Position numbers and translations under genes: made by a program. The notes beneath the pieces are model-generated. The model did no database searches, was not told the DNA's origin, and saw only the letters and a list, made by a program, of their open reading frames with translations. DNA of 64,000 nt from Planctomycetota bacterium (lineage in GTDB: Bacteria > Planctomycetota > UBA1135 > UBA2386), in contig JADJPQ010000026.1 of NCBI GenBank assembly GCA_016713175.1, forward strand, positions 476,865 through 540,864. Reading direction: 5' to 3'. Of the stretch, positions 27,047-36,040 are shown one piece after another (within the stretch, counting starts at the first letter, position 1; every line of letters starts with the position of its first letter).

Positions 27047-27052
27047 TATCGT
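27047..27052 (+). promoter_or_regulatory. Possible -10 box (TATCGT) for the SNF2 gene
   Basis: TATCGT ends fourteen bases before the ATG at 27067, in the 51-base gap after the FAD oxidoreductase. No Shine-Dalgarno is visible. This fits the short-leader pattern seen at other genes here. Confidence 0.3.
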
Positions 27053-27066
27053 GCGCGGCCCGCACC

Positions 27067-30000
27067 ATGACCGGCCCGCTCGCCCGACAGTTCGAGACGC
27101 TGTTCCCGCCGGCCCGGCGCCAACGCGGCGCTTTGTTGTTCGAGGCGGGTGCGGTCGAAATCCAGGGTCGCGACGGCGACGAGACCCACGCGTTGGTCTG
27201 GCCCGACGACGACGAGGTGAAGGTGCATGTGATGGTCACCGGCAAGACGCTGACGACCGACTGCACCTGCTTGGGACCGCCGTTCTGCGAGCATGCGTTC
27301 GCGGTGGTGCTGCAACTCGATCGTCTGGCGCGGTCCCAGGAACGGCAGGCGGCGGCCGCGATCGCCAGCACGCCCGCGACCCCAGCACCCGAGCGACCGA
27401 CACCGGCGCCGAAGCCAGGGAACGCCGCCGATGCCCATGAATGGCGGCAGCGCTGGAAGCAGGTCGAGTCCACCACCCGTCCGATCGCCAGGCCCGCGTC
27501 GAAACTGCCCGGCTACGTCGTCGACCTGACGGCCTCCCGGGACCGGGACCGCCTGGTCGGCCACATCGTGTTCCCCGCGACCGAGAACGGCGACCGACGC
27601 CTGACCACCGCCCGGTCGCTGGACATCGATGGTCTGCCGCCAACCCACCGCGATCTCGCGCACGCGATCCTGGGCAGCCACGGCAAGCACGGCCACGAGC
27701 TGGCGTCGCCGTTCATGTTCGGCGCCACGATGACGCCGGTGCTGGTGCGCTTGCTGGCCGCGACCGACAACGTGTTCGTGATCGACTCGGTGCAGAAGCC
27801 GACGCGCCCGGCCGAGCCGTTGCGGTTCGACCTCGAACAGCCGTTCGTCGGCCACGTCACCGTGCAGCGGACCGCCAACGCCGTGCTCGTCAGCGGCGAG
27901 CTGCGCCGCGGCAACGAACGCCTGGCGCATCCCGACGTCGCCGCCGTGATCCCGGGCTTCGCGCTGCTGGCGGACAGGATCGTGCCGGTCCGGTCCGAAC
28001 ATGGCCTGCCGCTGCTGCGCACGCTGTTGCTGGAGGGGCCACTGCACGCACCGCGCGCCGACGAACACGACCTGGTAGGCCGCGTGCTCGAGGTCGTCAG
28101 CGGCGATCCGGACATCCAGTGCCCGGTCCGCTTCGAGCCGGCAACGGCGCCGGTCGGCGCCATCGAAGTACGCATGGCCCAGGCGATGCCGCAGCATGTG
28201 CCGATCGAACTGCTGTTCGAATACGCGTCGCGGCGCTGCGAAGCCGAAGGACCGACGCTGCTGCCACCCATGACCGAGGATGGCGCCTGGCAGCGCCGCG
28301 ACCTCGACGCCGAACAGCAGCTCGCCACCAGACTGGTGCAGATCGGCGGCGACGATCTCGACACCACCGGCATGGCCGGTTGCTACCTGGTGCGACGCAA
28401 GCAGCTCGACCTGACGCTGACCCGCCTCGTCGATGCCGGCTTCCTGGTCGTCGCCGACGGCAAGCCGCTGCTGCGTTCGACGAAGTCGCACATCGCGGTC
28501 CGCACCGGCATCGACTGGTTCGAAGTCGAAGGCGCGCTCGAGTTCGACGGCGGCACGCGCGTGCCGCTGGCCCAGGCGGTGGCGGCGATCCGGCAGGGCG
28601 CTCGCGTCGTGCAACTGGGCGACGGCCGTACCGGCATGCTGCCGACCGAGTGGTTGGCGTCGTGGGCGACGGTGCTCGACCTCGGCGAAGCCAAGGGCGA
28701 CACGGTCCGTCTGCGCCGCGCCCAGGGGGCCCTGCTCGACGCGCTGCTGGCGTCCCGCGCGCCGTCGGCGATCGCGACCGACCAGGGCTACCGTGAGTTC
28801 CAGGAACGTCTCGCCGGCTTCCGCGGCATCGGCGAACGCAAGGAACCGAAGGGCTTCCAGGGCACGCTGCGGCCGTACCAACGCCAGGGACTCGGCTGGT
28901 TGCACTTCCTGCGCGAACAACGACTCGGCGGCTGCCTCGCCGACGACATGGGGCTCGGCAAGACCGTGCAGGTGCTGGCGCTGCTGCAGGAAGTCCACCG
29001 CGGCGGCAACGCCCCGCCGTCGCTGCTCGTCGTGCCGCGTTCGCTGCTCGACAACTGGCGCCGCGAAGCCGCGCGCTTTGCGCCGACGCTCCGCGTGCTC
29101 GATTTCACCGGCAGCGACCGCTGGCCAAAGCGCCCAGCCGGCCGATTCGACGAGATCGACATCGTCGTCACCACCTACGGCACGCTGCGCCAGGACGCGG
29201 CGAAGCTTGCCGAAGCCGAGATCGAGTTCGAATACGCGATCCTCGACGAGGCGCAGGCGATCGAGAACGAACAGAGCCTGACTAGCAAGGCGGTCCGGGT
29301 GCTGCGCGCGCGCCACCGCCTCGCGCTGACCGGCACGCCGGTGCAGAACCACCTCGGCGAACTGTGGGCGCTGTTCGAGTTCCTGGTGCCGGGACTGCTC
29401 GGCAAGAGCCGCGCGTTCAAGACGCTGCTGGCGCAGAGCCAGAATCGCGGCGGCGATGTCGACCTGCAGTTGTTGCACAAGACGCTGGCACCGTTCCTGC
29501 TGCGGCGCACGAAAGAGCAGGTGCTGCCCGACCTGCCGGAGAAGCAGGAACAACAGCTGATCTGCGATCTCGACGGCGACCAGCGCAGCACGTACGACGC
29601 GCTGAAGCAGCACTATCAGCAACGGCTCTTGCGCGGCGGTCAGAAGCTCGACAACGACGAACGCTTCGCGGCGCTGGAAGCGCTGCTCCGCCTGCGGCAG
29701 GCAGCCTGCCATCCGGGGCTGATCGATGGCGCGCTCGCCAATCAGGGCTCGGCCAAGCTCGACGCGTTGTTGCCGATGCTTTCGGAGATCGCCGACAGCG
29801 GCCACAAGGCGCTGGTGTTCTCGCAGTTCACGGGCTTCCTGGCGATCGTCAAGCAGCGGCTCAACGCCGCGAAGCTCCGTTACGAGTATCTGGACGGCCA
29901 GACGCGCAACCGCCAGCAGTGCGTCGACAAGTTCCAGAACGATCCGGCCCTGCCGATCTTCCTGATCAGCCTGAAGGCCGGCGGCACCGGGCTCAATCTG

Positions 30001-30255
30001 ACCGCGGCCGACTATGTGTTCCTGCTGGATCCGTGGTGGAATCCGGCGGCGGAAGCGCAGGCGATCGATCGGGCGCATCGGCTCGGGCAGACGCGCAAGG
30101 TCGTGGCGTATCGGCTGATCGCGCGCGACACCGTCGAGGAGAAGGTGCTGGCGCTGCAGGCGGACAAGCGCCAGTTGGTGGCTGCGGTGTTGTCGGCGGA
30201 TCAGTCGCTGCTGAGCAAGATGACGCGCGACGATCTGGCATTGTTGCTTGGCTGA
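27067..30255 (+). CDS. SWIM zinc-finger SNF2-family helicase
   Basis: The 1062-residue protein has an N-terminal SWIM zinc finger (DCTCLGPPFCEHAFAVVLQL, the C-x-C-x-n-C-x-H pattern), a long middle region, and a C-terminal SNF2 ATPase from about residue 600. Helicase motifs in order are DDMGLGKT (I), VVPRSLLDNW (Ia), ILDEAQAIEN (II), LALTGTPVQN (III), FSQFTGFL (IV), LKAGGTGLNLTAAD (V) and AIDRAHRLGQTR (VI). This matches bacterial SNF2 proteins related to HepA/RapA and to SWIM-SNF2 proteins. A role in remodelling protein-nucleic acid complexes is expected. No methyltransferase, nuclease or other defence gene adjoins it. Confidence 0.93.
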   Translation: MTGPLARQFETLFPPARRQRGALLFEAGAVEIQGRDGDETHALVWPDDDEVKVHVMVTGKTLTTDCTCLGPPFCEHAFAVVLQLDRLARSQERQAAAAIASTPATPAPERPTPAPKPGNAADAHEWRQRWKQVESTTRPIARPASKLPGYVVDLTASRDRDRLVGHIVFPATENGDRRLTTARSLDIDGLPPTHRDLAHAILGSHGKHGHELASPFMFGATMTPVLVRLLAATDNVFVIDSVQKPTRPAEPLRFDLEQPFVGHVTVQRTANAVLVSGELRRGNERLAHPDVAAVIPGFALLADRIVPVRSEHGLPLLRTLLLEGPLHAPRADEHDLVGRVLEVVSGDPDIQCPVRFEPATAPVGAIEVRMAQAMPQHVPIELLFEYASRRCEAEGPTLLPPMTEDGAWQRRDLDAEQQLATRLVQIGGDDLDTTGMAGCYLVRRKQLDLTLTRLVDAGFLVVADGKPLLRSTKSHIAVRTGIDWFEVEGALEFDGGTRVPLAQAVAAIRQGARVVQLGDGRTGMLPTEWLASWATVLDLGEAKGDTVRLRRAQGALLDALLASRAPSAIATDQGYREFQERLAGFRGIGERKEPKGFQGTLRPYQRQGLGWLHFLREQRLGGCLADDMGLGKTVQVLALLQEVHRGGNAPPSLLVVPRSLLDNWRREAARFAPTLRVLDFTGSDRWPKRPAGRFDEIDIVVTTYGTLRQDAAKLAEAEIEFEYAILDEAQAIENEQSLTSKAVRVLRARHRLALTGTPVQNHLGELWALFEFLVPGLLGKSRAFKTLLAQSQNRGGDVDLQLLHKTLAPFLLRRTKEQVLPDLPEKQEQQLICDLDGDQRSTYDALKQHYQQRLLRGGQKLDNDERFAALEALLRLRQAACHPGLIDGALANQGSAKLDALLPMLSEIADSGHKALVFSQFTGFLAIVKQRLNAAKLRYEYLDGQTRNRQQCVDKFQNDPALPIFLISLKAGGTGLNLTAADYVFLLDPWWNPAAEAQAIDRAHRLGQTRKVVAYRLIARDTVEEKVLALQADKRQLVAAVLSADQSLLSKMTRDDLALLLG

Positions 30256-30266
30256 TCGCCGCTCTC

Positions 30267-30280
30267 GGTCGTTACCGACC
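30267..30280. terminator. Hairpin at convergent gene ends
   Basis: GGTCG, a four-base loop and CGACC form a five-base-pair stem across the 16-base gap between the SNF2 stop and the reverse-strand gene stop at 30272. There is no T-run, so this is a weak candidate for a shared terminator. Confidence 0.25.
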
Positions 30281-31615
30281 AGCGCCGCGAACCGGCGCGA
30301 TCACGTCATTACCATACCCGACTTCGACCTGACCCGACCACGAACGGCTGGCACCGGTACTGTCGGCTGGCGTCTCGATCCGCCACTGCCACGTGCCGGG
30401 ATCGATCTGCCAACGGAACGATGTACGCCCGCCCATACCCGTCAATTCCTCGGCCCGCGCGGCGACAGTCCCGGGTCTGGCAAGGAACAGCCGCAGGCCA
30501 TCGTCGGTCCACGCCACATCGGCCTCGAAGCGGATGTGGCCGCTGCGTCGAACGGTCAACGACACCACCGCGTGGTCGCCACGGCGCGCGATGCCCTGCA
30601 CTTCGCCCACCAGATCCTCGTGCTCGACGCGTACGGCGAACGGCCTTTCCGGCGCCAGATCCTCGATCCGCAACCGCCGCGCGACCGCAGGTTGCACCCA
30701 CCAGTCGTGACCCTGCCCCCGCCGCCCGGCCTCGCCGACCAACCGACCGCGAATGGCGCCGACCGAGATCACCCGTAGTTCGTCCGGTAGCCGCAGATCC
30801 GCGGGCTCGGGCACCAGCTCGATCGTCACGCTCTCCGGCTGGCGCTGTTGCAATCGCAGCCGATGCTCGGTAGCAGCCGCGACGATCTCAAAGCGCTCGT
30901 CGAACCCGTGTCCGGTCATGGTCTCGACGTTCAGGTGCCAGATCGCCGGCCCCAGCCCGACGGCAGTGATCTCGCCGATGCGCAACGTCGTCTGGTGCCA
31001 TCGATCCCCCGCGCGCAACAACGTCGCGCGGCGGGCCTCCAGCGGCGAGCCATCGACCGCGATCAGGTCGACCATCAGACGGCACTGCCCGACCGCGCGG
31101 CGCCGCAGACGGATCGTGATGGGCGAGTCGTCCGGCCGGGCCGAAACCGCGGCGACCGGGTCCCAGTCGCTGGCGAGCCCGGGAGGCAGCACGCGCAGCC
31201 GCACCGGCGCCCCCAATGGCTGCGGCGGTGTCGCGAACCTGCCGCCAGGATCGACCCCGATCGGCGAATTGCCGACAAACACCACGGCTTCGCCCACGGG
31301 GCGATCGTTCTCGTCGAGCACGAAGCCCGTGATCGGCGCGGCGGCGGGCATGCGGAACGTCAGTTCGATGCGATCCTGGTCGGGGCCCACGTCGACGATC
31401 CGCTCGCTCCTGCCACCGTTGCCCTCGGCGACGATGCGCAGCGTGGGCTGCAGCAGATGGATCTCGCCGGCAAACGCCCCGTTGGCGTCCGTGGCGAGCG
31501 AGACCAGAGGCTCGCCTCGCGGTGGTGCAATCGCGATGCGGGCGCCGGCAAGGGGCCGTTGTTGGTCGTCGATGACGGTTCCCGTGATGGCCAGGGGGCG
31601 CGGGGGCGCGAGCAC
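30272..31615 (-). CDS. C-terminal half of sigma-factor fusion: carboxypeptidase-regulatory-like domains
   Basis: This 447-codon frame carries tandem carboxypeptidase-regulatory-like beta-sandwiches: ITGTVIDDQQRPLAGARIAI with DANGAFAGEI, then ITGFVLDENDRPVGEAVVFV, followed by about 250 beta-rich residues. The GTG at 31615 is probably not the true start. The frame stays open upstream to 31757, and that upstream part (GGGDYTITGRAAGYLDTLVE) is again domain-like. Removing one base of the GG at 31753-31754 joins it in frame to the sigma-factor gene upstream, giving one protein of 1000 residues (33275 to 30272). I therefore read it as the extracytoplasmic tail of that protein. Confidence 0.7.
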   Translation of the reverse strand: MLAPPRPLAITGTVIDDQQRPLAGARIAIAPPRGEPLVSLATDANGAFAGEIHLLQPTLRIVAEGNGGRSERIVDVGPDQDRIELTFRMPAAAPITGFVLDENDRPVGEAVVFVGNSPIGVDPGGRFATPPQPLGAPVRLRVLPPGLASDWDPVAAVSARPDDSPITIRLRRRAVGQCRLMVDLIAVDGSPLEARRATLLRAGDRWHQTTLRIGEITAVGLGPAIWHLNVETMTGHGFDERFEIVAAATEHRLRLQQRQPESVTIELVPEPADLRLPDELRVISVGAIRGRLVGEAGRRGQGHDWWVQPAVARRLRIEDLAPERPFAVRVEHEDLVGEVQGIARRGDHAVVSLTVRRSGHIRFEADVAWTDDGLRLFLARPGTVAARAEELTGMGGRTSFRWQIDPGTWQWRIETPADSTGASRSWSGQVEVGYGNDVIAPVRGAGR

Positions 31616-31700
31616 CAGGCGGAGCGTGTGGCCGCCGACGGCGAGCGGGCGTTCGACCAGCGTATCGAGGTATCCCGCAGCGCGGCCGGTGATCGTATAG

Positions 31701-33275
31701 TCACCGCCGCCCGGCAGGTGTGGCAGCCGCGCCTGGCCGGCGCGATCGCTCTGGCGTCACGAACAGCGCGCGGAACGACGGTTGCCTGGCAAGGCCCGCC
31801 GACTGCCGCCCGGCGAACCCGAGCGGATCGAAGCGTGGCTCGGCGACGATCTCCGCGCCGACGACCGGCTTGCCCGCGCGATCGACGACGTCGACCTGCA
31901 GCGCAGCTGCCGGCGCCAGCACGATTCGCAGATCGCGCCGCTCGCTCCGGCTGCGCGTCAGGTCCTGCAGCACGAGCCAACCCAGACCCCGGGGCGAAGC
32001 CGCGACCAGCACCGCGTCCTGTGTCGGCAACACCCGCGCCCGCGGCGCAAACCAACCGTCGGCGGCAGTGCGGCCGATCGCGAGCGGTTGACCGAGCATC
32101 ACCGCGCGGCCTTTCGTGCCATACCAGTAACGGTCGTAGAACAGCAGCTCGGCGTCGGCGACACCCTGGCCTTCGGCATCGACCACGCGGCCCTGCAGGC
32201 CGGTACCCGGTGCCAGCAACACCACGCCGACATCGAAGTCCGGCACGCCGTTCGGGCCTGGCTTGCCTTCGACATCGAACATCGCCCGCTGCACCTGCGC
32301 ATGCTCCGCAGTCACGAACAACAGGTTCAACGCGTTGTCGGGGTACCGCTCGTCGCACTCGAGCACGAACCTGCCAGCGGCGTCGGTGCGCGTCCGGAAC
32401 GGTGGTGTGTCCGCATCGCCGCGAGCCACCTGCCACGACACCTCGACGCCGGCGACCGGCAGTTGCGTCTGTTCGTCCAGCGCGATGCCGCTCGCCGTGG
32501 CCAGCACACGGCTGGCCGTCGGCGCCGCGACCTGGGTCGGCAGCGCCTCGCGGACCGTTCCAGCCTCGCCTGGGCCATCCAAGCTCGCGGTTGCGGTACG
32601 GGGCGTCGGTTCGCCCCCAGCGATCGTCGCCTGGTCGGGCGTGACGACCGGGTCCACCAGCCACCACCAGGCAGTGGTGACGACGAGGCCGGCGGCGACG
32701 AGTGCGGTCAGGTGCTTGGCGTTCATCAGCAGGATCGTGGTGGTGAGGGCGGGCGCCAGGGCCGGGGTCGCGACCAGCGCCGCCCAACCGCCGCGGCCGC
32801 CATGGCAACGATCCAAGCGATCACGCAAGTGGGCGAGGCCGCGCTGCACGCGCGAACGCGCCGTGGCGAGCGGCACGCCCGTGCGACGCGCGACCTCGGC
32901 GACCGGCAGTTCGCGCAAGTAGTGCAACAGGATCGTCGTCCGATACGGCTCGGCGAGCGCGAGCACCGCGTCGACCAGATCGCGGTGCAGCATCGCGGTG
33001 GCCACGGTGTCGTCGGTCGCGGCCATGGCCTCTGCGCGCGCCGCGACCTGTTCGATGTCGGAGCGCTGGCGCTCGCGCTGCCGCAAACGTCGGGCACGAC
33101 GCTGCAGCACCGTTGCGAGCCACGCGCGCAGGTTGCGCAAGCCCTGGGGCCGCTGGCGCAGGGCGTCGGTGACCGTATCCTGCACGAGGTCGTCAGCCGT
33201 GGCCGGATCGGCCACCAGACGGCGCGCCAAGCGTTGCAACCAGGTGGTCTGGCGCAGTAGTTCGTCGGTCGACAT
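31701..33275 (-). CDS. ECF sigma factor fused to membrane segment and beta-domains
   Basis: ATG at 33275 gives MSTDELLRQTTWLQRLAR. Sigma region 2 follows (ATADDLVQDTVTDAL, LRAWLATVLQRRARR), then region 4 (ALAEPYRTTILLHYLRELPV, EVARRTGVPLATARSRVQRG). After region 4 comes a hydrophobic helix (HLTALVAAGLVVTTAWWWLV) at about 200-220, then an extracytoplasmic carboxypeptidase-regulatory-like part (ASGIALDEQTQLPVAGVEVS, DAAGRFVLECD; GLQGRVVDAEGQGVADAELL). The frame ends at 31701 in an arginine-rich stretch unlike the rest, because of a +1 shift near 31754. A sigma factor tied to the membrane by its own C-terminus could be released by proteolysis; that is inference. Confidence 0.85.
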   Translation of the reverse strand: MSTDELLRQTTWLQRLARRLVADPATADDLVQDTVTDALRQRPQGLRNLRAWLATVLQRRARRLRQRERQRSDIEQVAARAEAMAATDDTVATAMLHRDLVDAVLALAEPYRTTILLHYLRELPVAEVARRTGVPLATARSRVQRGLAHLRDRLDRCHGGRGGWAALVATPALAPALTTTILLMNAKHLTALVAAGLVVTTAWWWLVDPVVTPDQATIAGGEPTPRTATASLDGPGEAGTVREALPTQVAAPTASRVLATASGIALDEQTQLPVAGVEVSWQVARGDADTPPFRTRTDAAGRFVLECDERYPDNALNLLFVTAEHAQVQRAMFDVEGKPGPNGVPDFDVGVVLLAPGTGLQGRVVDAEGQGVADAELLFYDRYWYGTKGRAVMLGQPLAIGRTAADGWFAPRARVLPTQDAVLVAASPRGLGWLVLQDLTRSRSERRDLRIVLAPAAALQVDVVDRAGKPVVGAEIVAEPRFDPLGFAGRQSAGLARQPSFRALFVTPERSRRPGAAATPAGRR

Positions 33276-33412
33276 CGGCAGGGTCACGTCTACAGGTGAC
33301 GCGACCAGGGTGAGTGGATGCAGGAACTGTGCGGCACTGGCCACCGACGCACCATGAGTTCGTCGGTCGCAGGGATGTCGGTCTGCCGTTCGTATGCCCG
33401 CCGGCAACCTGC

Positions 33413-33418
33413 TACCGT
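33413..33418 (+). promoter_or_regulatory. Possible -10 box (TACCGT) for the MFS gene
   Basis: TACCGT ends nine bases before the GTG at 33428, without a Shine-Dalgarno. It supports that GTG as the start and fits the recurring short-leader arrangement. Confidence 0.35.
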
Positions 33419-33427
33419 GCCCGCCCC

Positions 33428-34636
33428 GTGACGTCGCGCACCCCGGCCCTGAGCTTCATCTTCTTCACGTTGCTGCTCGACGTGCTGGGCTTCGGGCTGC
33501 TGATCCCGGTCGGACCGCACCTGATCGAGGAACTGCAAGGCGACCCCGACGGCGCCGGTCGCACGGTCGGCTGGTTGAACGCCACCTACGCGGCGATGCT
33601 GTTCCTGTTCTCACCGATCCTCGGTGCCCTGTCGGACCGTTTCGGCCGCCGACCGGTGCTGCTGGTCGCGCTGTTCGGTTCGGGCCTCGACTACCTGGTG
33701 ATGGCGCTGGTGCCGAGCGTGCCGTGGCTGTTCGTCACCCGGGTGGTCAACGGCTTGTCCGGCGCGACGATCACCGTCGCCAACGCCTACATCGCCGACG
33801 TGACGCCGCCCGACCGCCGGGCCGCCGGCTTTGGCATCGTCGGCGCCGCGTTCGGCCTGGGCTTCGTGCTCGGTCCGGCGCTCGGCGGCTGGCTCGGCGG
33901 CTACGACATCCGCTACCCGTTCTATGCCGCCAGTGCGATCACGATGTGCAACTGGCTCTATGGGCTCTTGATCCTGCCCGAGTCGTTGCCACCGGAACGG
34001 CGCGCGACCGGCGGCTTCCGCTACGACCCGCTGGCGGGATTGCGCAACCTGTCGATCTCGCCGTTGGTCGCGCGCTTCGCCGCCGCGTTGTTCCTGCTCA
34101 ATGCGGCGCAGTTCGCGCTGCATGCGACGTGGGTGCTCTACACCAAGAACCGTTACGACTGGGGACCGCGGGGCGCTGGCTGGTCGCTGTTCGCTGTCGG
34201 CATCGGTGCGGCGCTGGTCCAGGGCGGGCTGGCCCGGCGATTGATCCCGCGGCTCGGCGAACGGCGTTCGGTGCTGCTGGGTACCGCGATCGGCGCCGTG
34301 GCGTTCGTCGGCTATGGCTCGGCCACCGAGGGCTGGATGGTCTATTTGGTGATCGCGCTGGCATCGCTCGGCGGCATCTCGATGCCTGCATGCCAATCGT
34401 TGATCTCCAAATCGGTGCGTCCGGATCAGCAGGGCACCGTGCAGGGCGCGCTGACCGCGGTGCAGGGACTGGCCAACATCGCCGGGCCACTCATCGGTGG
34501 CTACGTGTTCGAGTGGTCGATCGACCTGAAGCCGCCGTTGCCGGGCCTGACGTTCTATACCAGCGCCGCCTTGGCAGCGGTCGGCTGGCTGATCTTCGCG
34601 GTCGCGCTCCGCCGACGCGACACACCGTCCAGCTGA
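33428..34636 (+). CDS. MFS transporter, TetA-like
   Basis: The 402-residue protein has about twelve transmembrane helices. The first (LSFIFFTLLLDVLGFGLLIP) and motif A between helices 2 and 3 (GALSDRFGRRPVLL) match the TetA/drug:H+ antiporter branch, as does GLSGATITVANAYIADVT. GTG at 33428 places the first helix just after a short N-terminus. The repeat of motif A in the second half is degenerate (RLIPRLGERRSVLLG). It is likely a proton-driven efflux pump; the substrate is unknown. It is divergent from the sigma-factor fusion, and the two promoters share 152 bases. Confidence 0.92.
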   Translation: MTSRTPALSFIFFTLLLDVLGFGLLIPVGPHLIEELQGDPDGAGRTVGWLNATYAAMLFLFSPILGALSDRFGRRPVLLVALFGSGLDYLVMALVPSVPWLFVTRVVNGLSGATITVANAYIADVTPPDRRAAGFGIVGAAFGLGFVLGPALGGWLGGYDIRYPFYAASAITMCNWLYGLLILPESLPPERRATGGFRYDPLAGLRNLSISPLVARFAAALFLLNAAQFALHATWVLYTKNRYDWGPRGAGWSLFAVGIGAALVQGGLARRLIPRLGERRSVLLGTAIGAVAFVGYGSATEGWMVYLVIALASLGGISMPACQSLISKSVRPDQQGTVQGALTAVQGLANIAGPLIGGYVFEWSIDLKPPLPGLTFYTSAALAAVGWLIFAVALRRRDTPSS

Positions 34637-34750
34637 GCCCCGTCTGCGCGCGGTTTGCTGCGCGGCGCAACGGGTCGAACGGCGGACCCGCACGCGAGCG
34701 TCATCGAAGGACAATGTCACGCTCGGCACGACGCCGACAACACGCTCCCG

Positions 34751-36037
34751 ATGACCACACCTCTGCCCCGTCTGTTCCTGGGTGCCATCCTGGCCGCCAG
34801 CGCGTCGACCCAGACCTTCCAGGTCGTGATGTGCGAAACCCCGCCCGGCTCCGGCGGTTTCCAACCGATCGAACGCTTCTTGATCGCGGGCACCAACGGC
34901 CCGCTGACCCGCATCTCCGACATCCCGCCGGCGGTCACCAACGACCCGGTGGCGCTGGCGTTCGACAATCAATACGAACTGTTCGTCAGCAATCGTGCTG
35001 CCCACTCCGGCAACGGCTCGGTGTCGCGCTTCCGGTTCGACACGTCATTCGGCACGTTCTCGAGCAACGGCAGCATCACCGGCAACGGTCTGACCGATCC
35101 GGTGCAGCTCGCGTTCAACCCGGTGGACGGTGAACTGTTCGTCACCAACTGGACCGGCGGCCAGCTGTCGCGCTTTCTGTTCGATGCCGGCGGCAACGCC
35201 GTGCCGAACGGCACGATCGCGATGCCCGGCGGGGGCAACCAGCTCGGCGTCGCCATCCGCGCGCTCGATCAGCAGCTGTTCGTCAGCAGCTACACGGCGG
35301 TCCGGCGCTTTCGCCGCAATGCCAACGGCAGCTACACGCACCTGGCCGACTTCGGAGTCGCCGGCGGCAGCCTGATCCACTTCATGGCCTTCCGCGGCGA
35401 CGAACTGTACGTGGCGGAGTACCAGTCCGGTCGCGTGTACCGGTTCCGCTTCGATGCCACCGGCGCGCCGGTCGCCAACGGCTTCGCCGCGGTGCCGAAC
35501 GCGATCGCGGTGGCGTTCAGTCCCGATCGCAACGAGATGTTCGTCGCCCGCCACAGCATCGGTGGCTGCCAGCGCCTGCTGTACCAGCCGGCGACCGACA
35601 GCTGGCTGGCGACCACGCTGCAACCGTCGCCGTCGGCCGGCGGCATCGCCACGTCGGTGCATTGGTTCTCGATCTACGGGCAGGGTTGCGCCGGCGCCGG
35701 AGCGCTGACCCCGACGCTGCAGGGCTTGGGCGTGCCGCAACCGGGCAACACGATCAACCTGCGCGTGCAGCGTGGGCAGCCGGGCGCACTGGGCACGATT
35801 GTGCTGGCGATGGCGCCGGGCAACACGCCGATCCTCGGCTGCACGTGGCTGCAGAGCCAGGTCCTCGGCAACACCGATCTGTTCGCGCTGGACGGCACCG
35901 GTGCCTTCACGTTGCCGATCCCGATGCCGCTGACGCTGCTGCCGCTCGACGTCTGGTTCCAGGCGTTCCTGTTGGATGCCGGCGCGCCGAATGGCCTGTT
36001 CAGCGCCACCGCGGGCCTGCGCGCGTCGGTGCTCTGA
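34751..36037 (+). CDS. Secreted beta-propeller protein with shared C-terminal module
   Basis: The 428-residue protein has a signal peptide (LPRLFLGAILAASASTQ) and repeated propeller-like blades: DPVALAFDNQYELFVSNRAA, DPVQLAFNPVDGELFVTNWT, AIAVAFSPDRNEMFVARHS. This recalls NHL/SMP-30-type propellers. The last 118 residues are the module shared with other secreted proteins here (LTPTLQGLGVPQPGNTINLR, then ILGCTWLQSQ and a C-terminal LRASVL). No catalytic residues are evident. It ends three bases before the stop of a convergent gene that carries the same module. Confidence 0.8.
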   Translation: MTTPLPRLFLGAILAASASTQTFQVVMCETPPGSGGFQPIERFLIAGTNGPLTRISDIPPAVTNDPVALAFDNQYELFVSNRAAHSGNGSVSRFRFDTSFGTFSSNGSITGNGLTDPVQLAFNPVDGELFVTNWTGGQLSRFLFDAGGNAVPNGTIAMPGGGNQLGVAIRALDQQLFVSSYTAVRRFRRNANGSYTHLADFGVAGGSLIHFMAFRGDELYVAEYQSGRVYRFRFDATGAPVANGFAAVPNAIAVAFSPDRNEMFVARHSIGGCQRLLYQPATDSWLATTLQPSPSAGGIATSVHWFSIYGQGCAGAGALTPTLQGLGVPQPGNTINLRVQRGQPGALGTIVLAMAPGNTPILGCTWLQSQVLGNTDLFALDGTGAFTLPIPMPLTLLPLDVWFQAFLLDAGAPNGLFSATAGLRASVL

Positions 36038-36040
36038 CGG

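Noticed and set aside
23260..30078. A 2272-codon open frame on the reverse strand opposite the histidine kinase, FAD enzyme and SNF2 genes
   Set aside because: It is a mirror of high-GC forward genes with strong family motifs. Its translation is rich in Arg, Gln, Val and His with no domain, and it also runs through the reverse-strand PqqB-like gene in a different frame.
22548..30255. PLD-like nuclease and SNF2 helicase considered together as a defence island (DISARM- or Dnd-like)
   Set aside because: They are on opposite strands, 4 kb apart and separated by unrelated genes, with no methyltransferase or other defence gene between.
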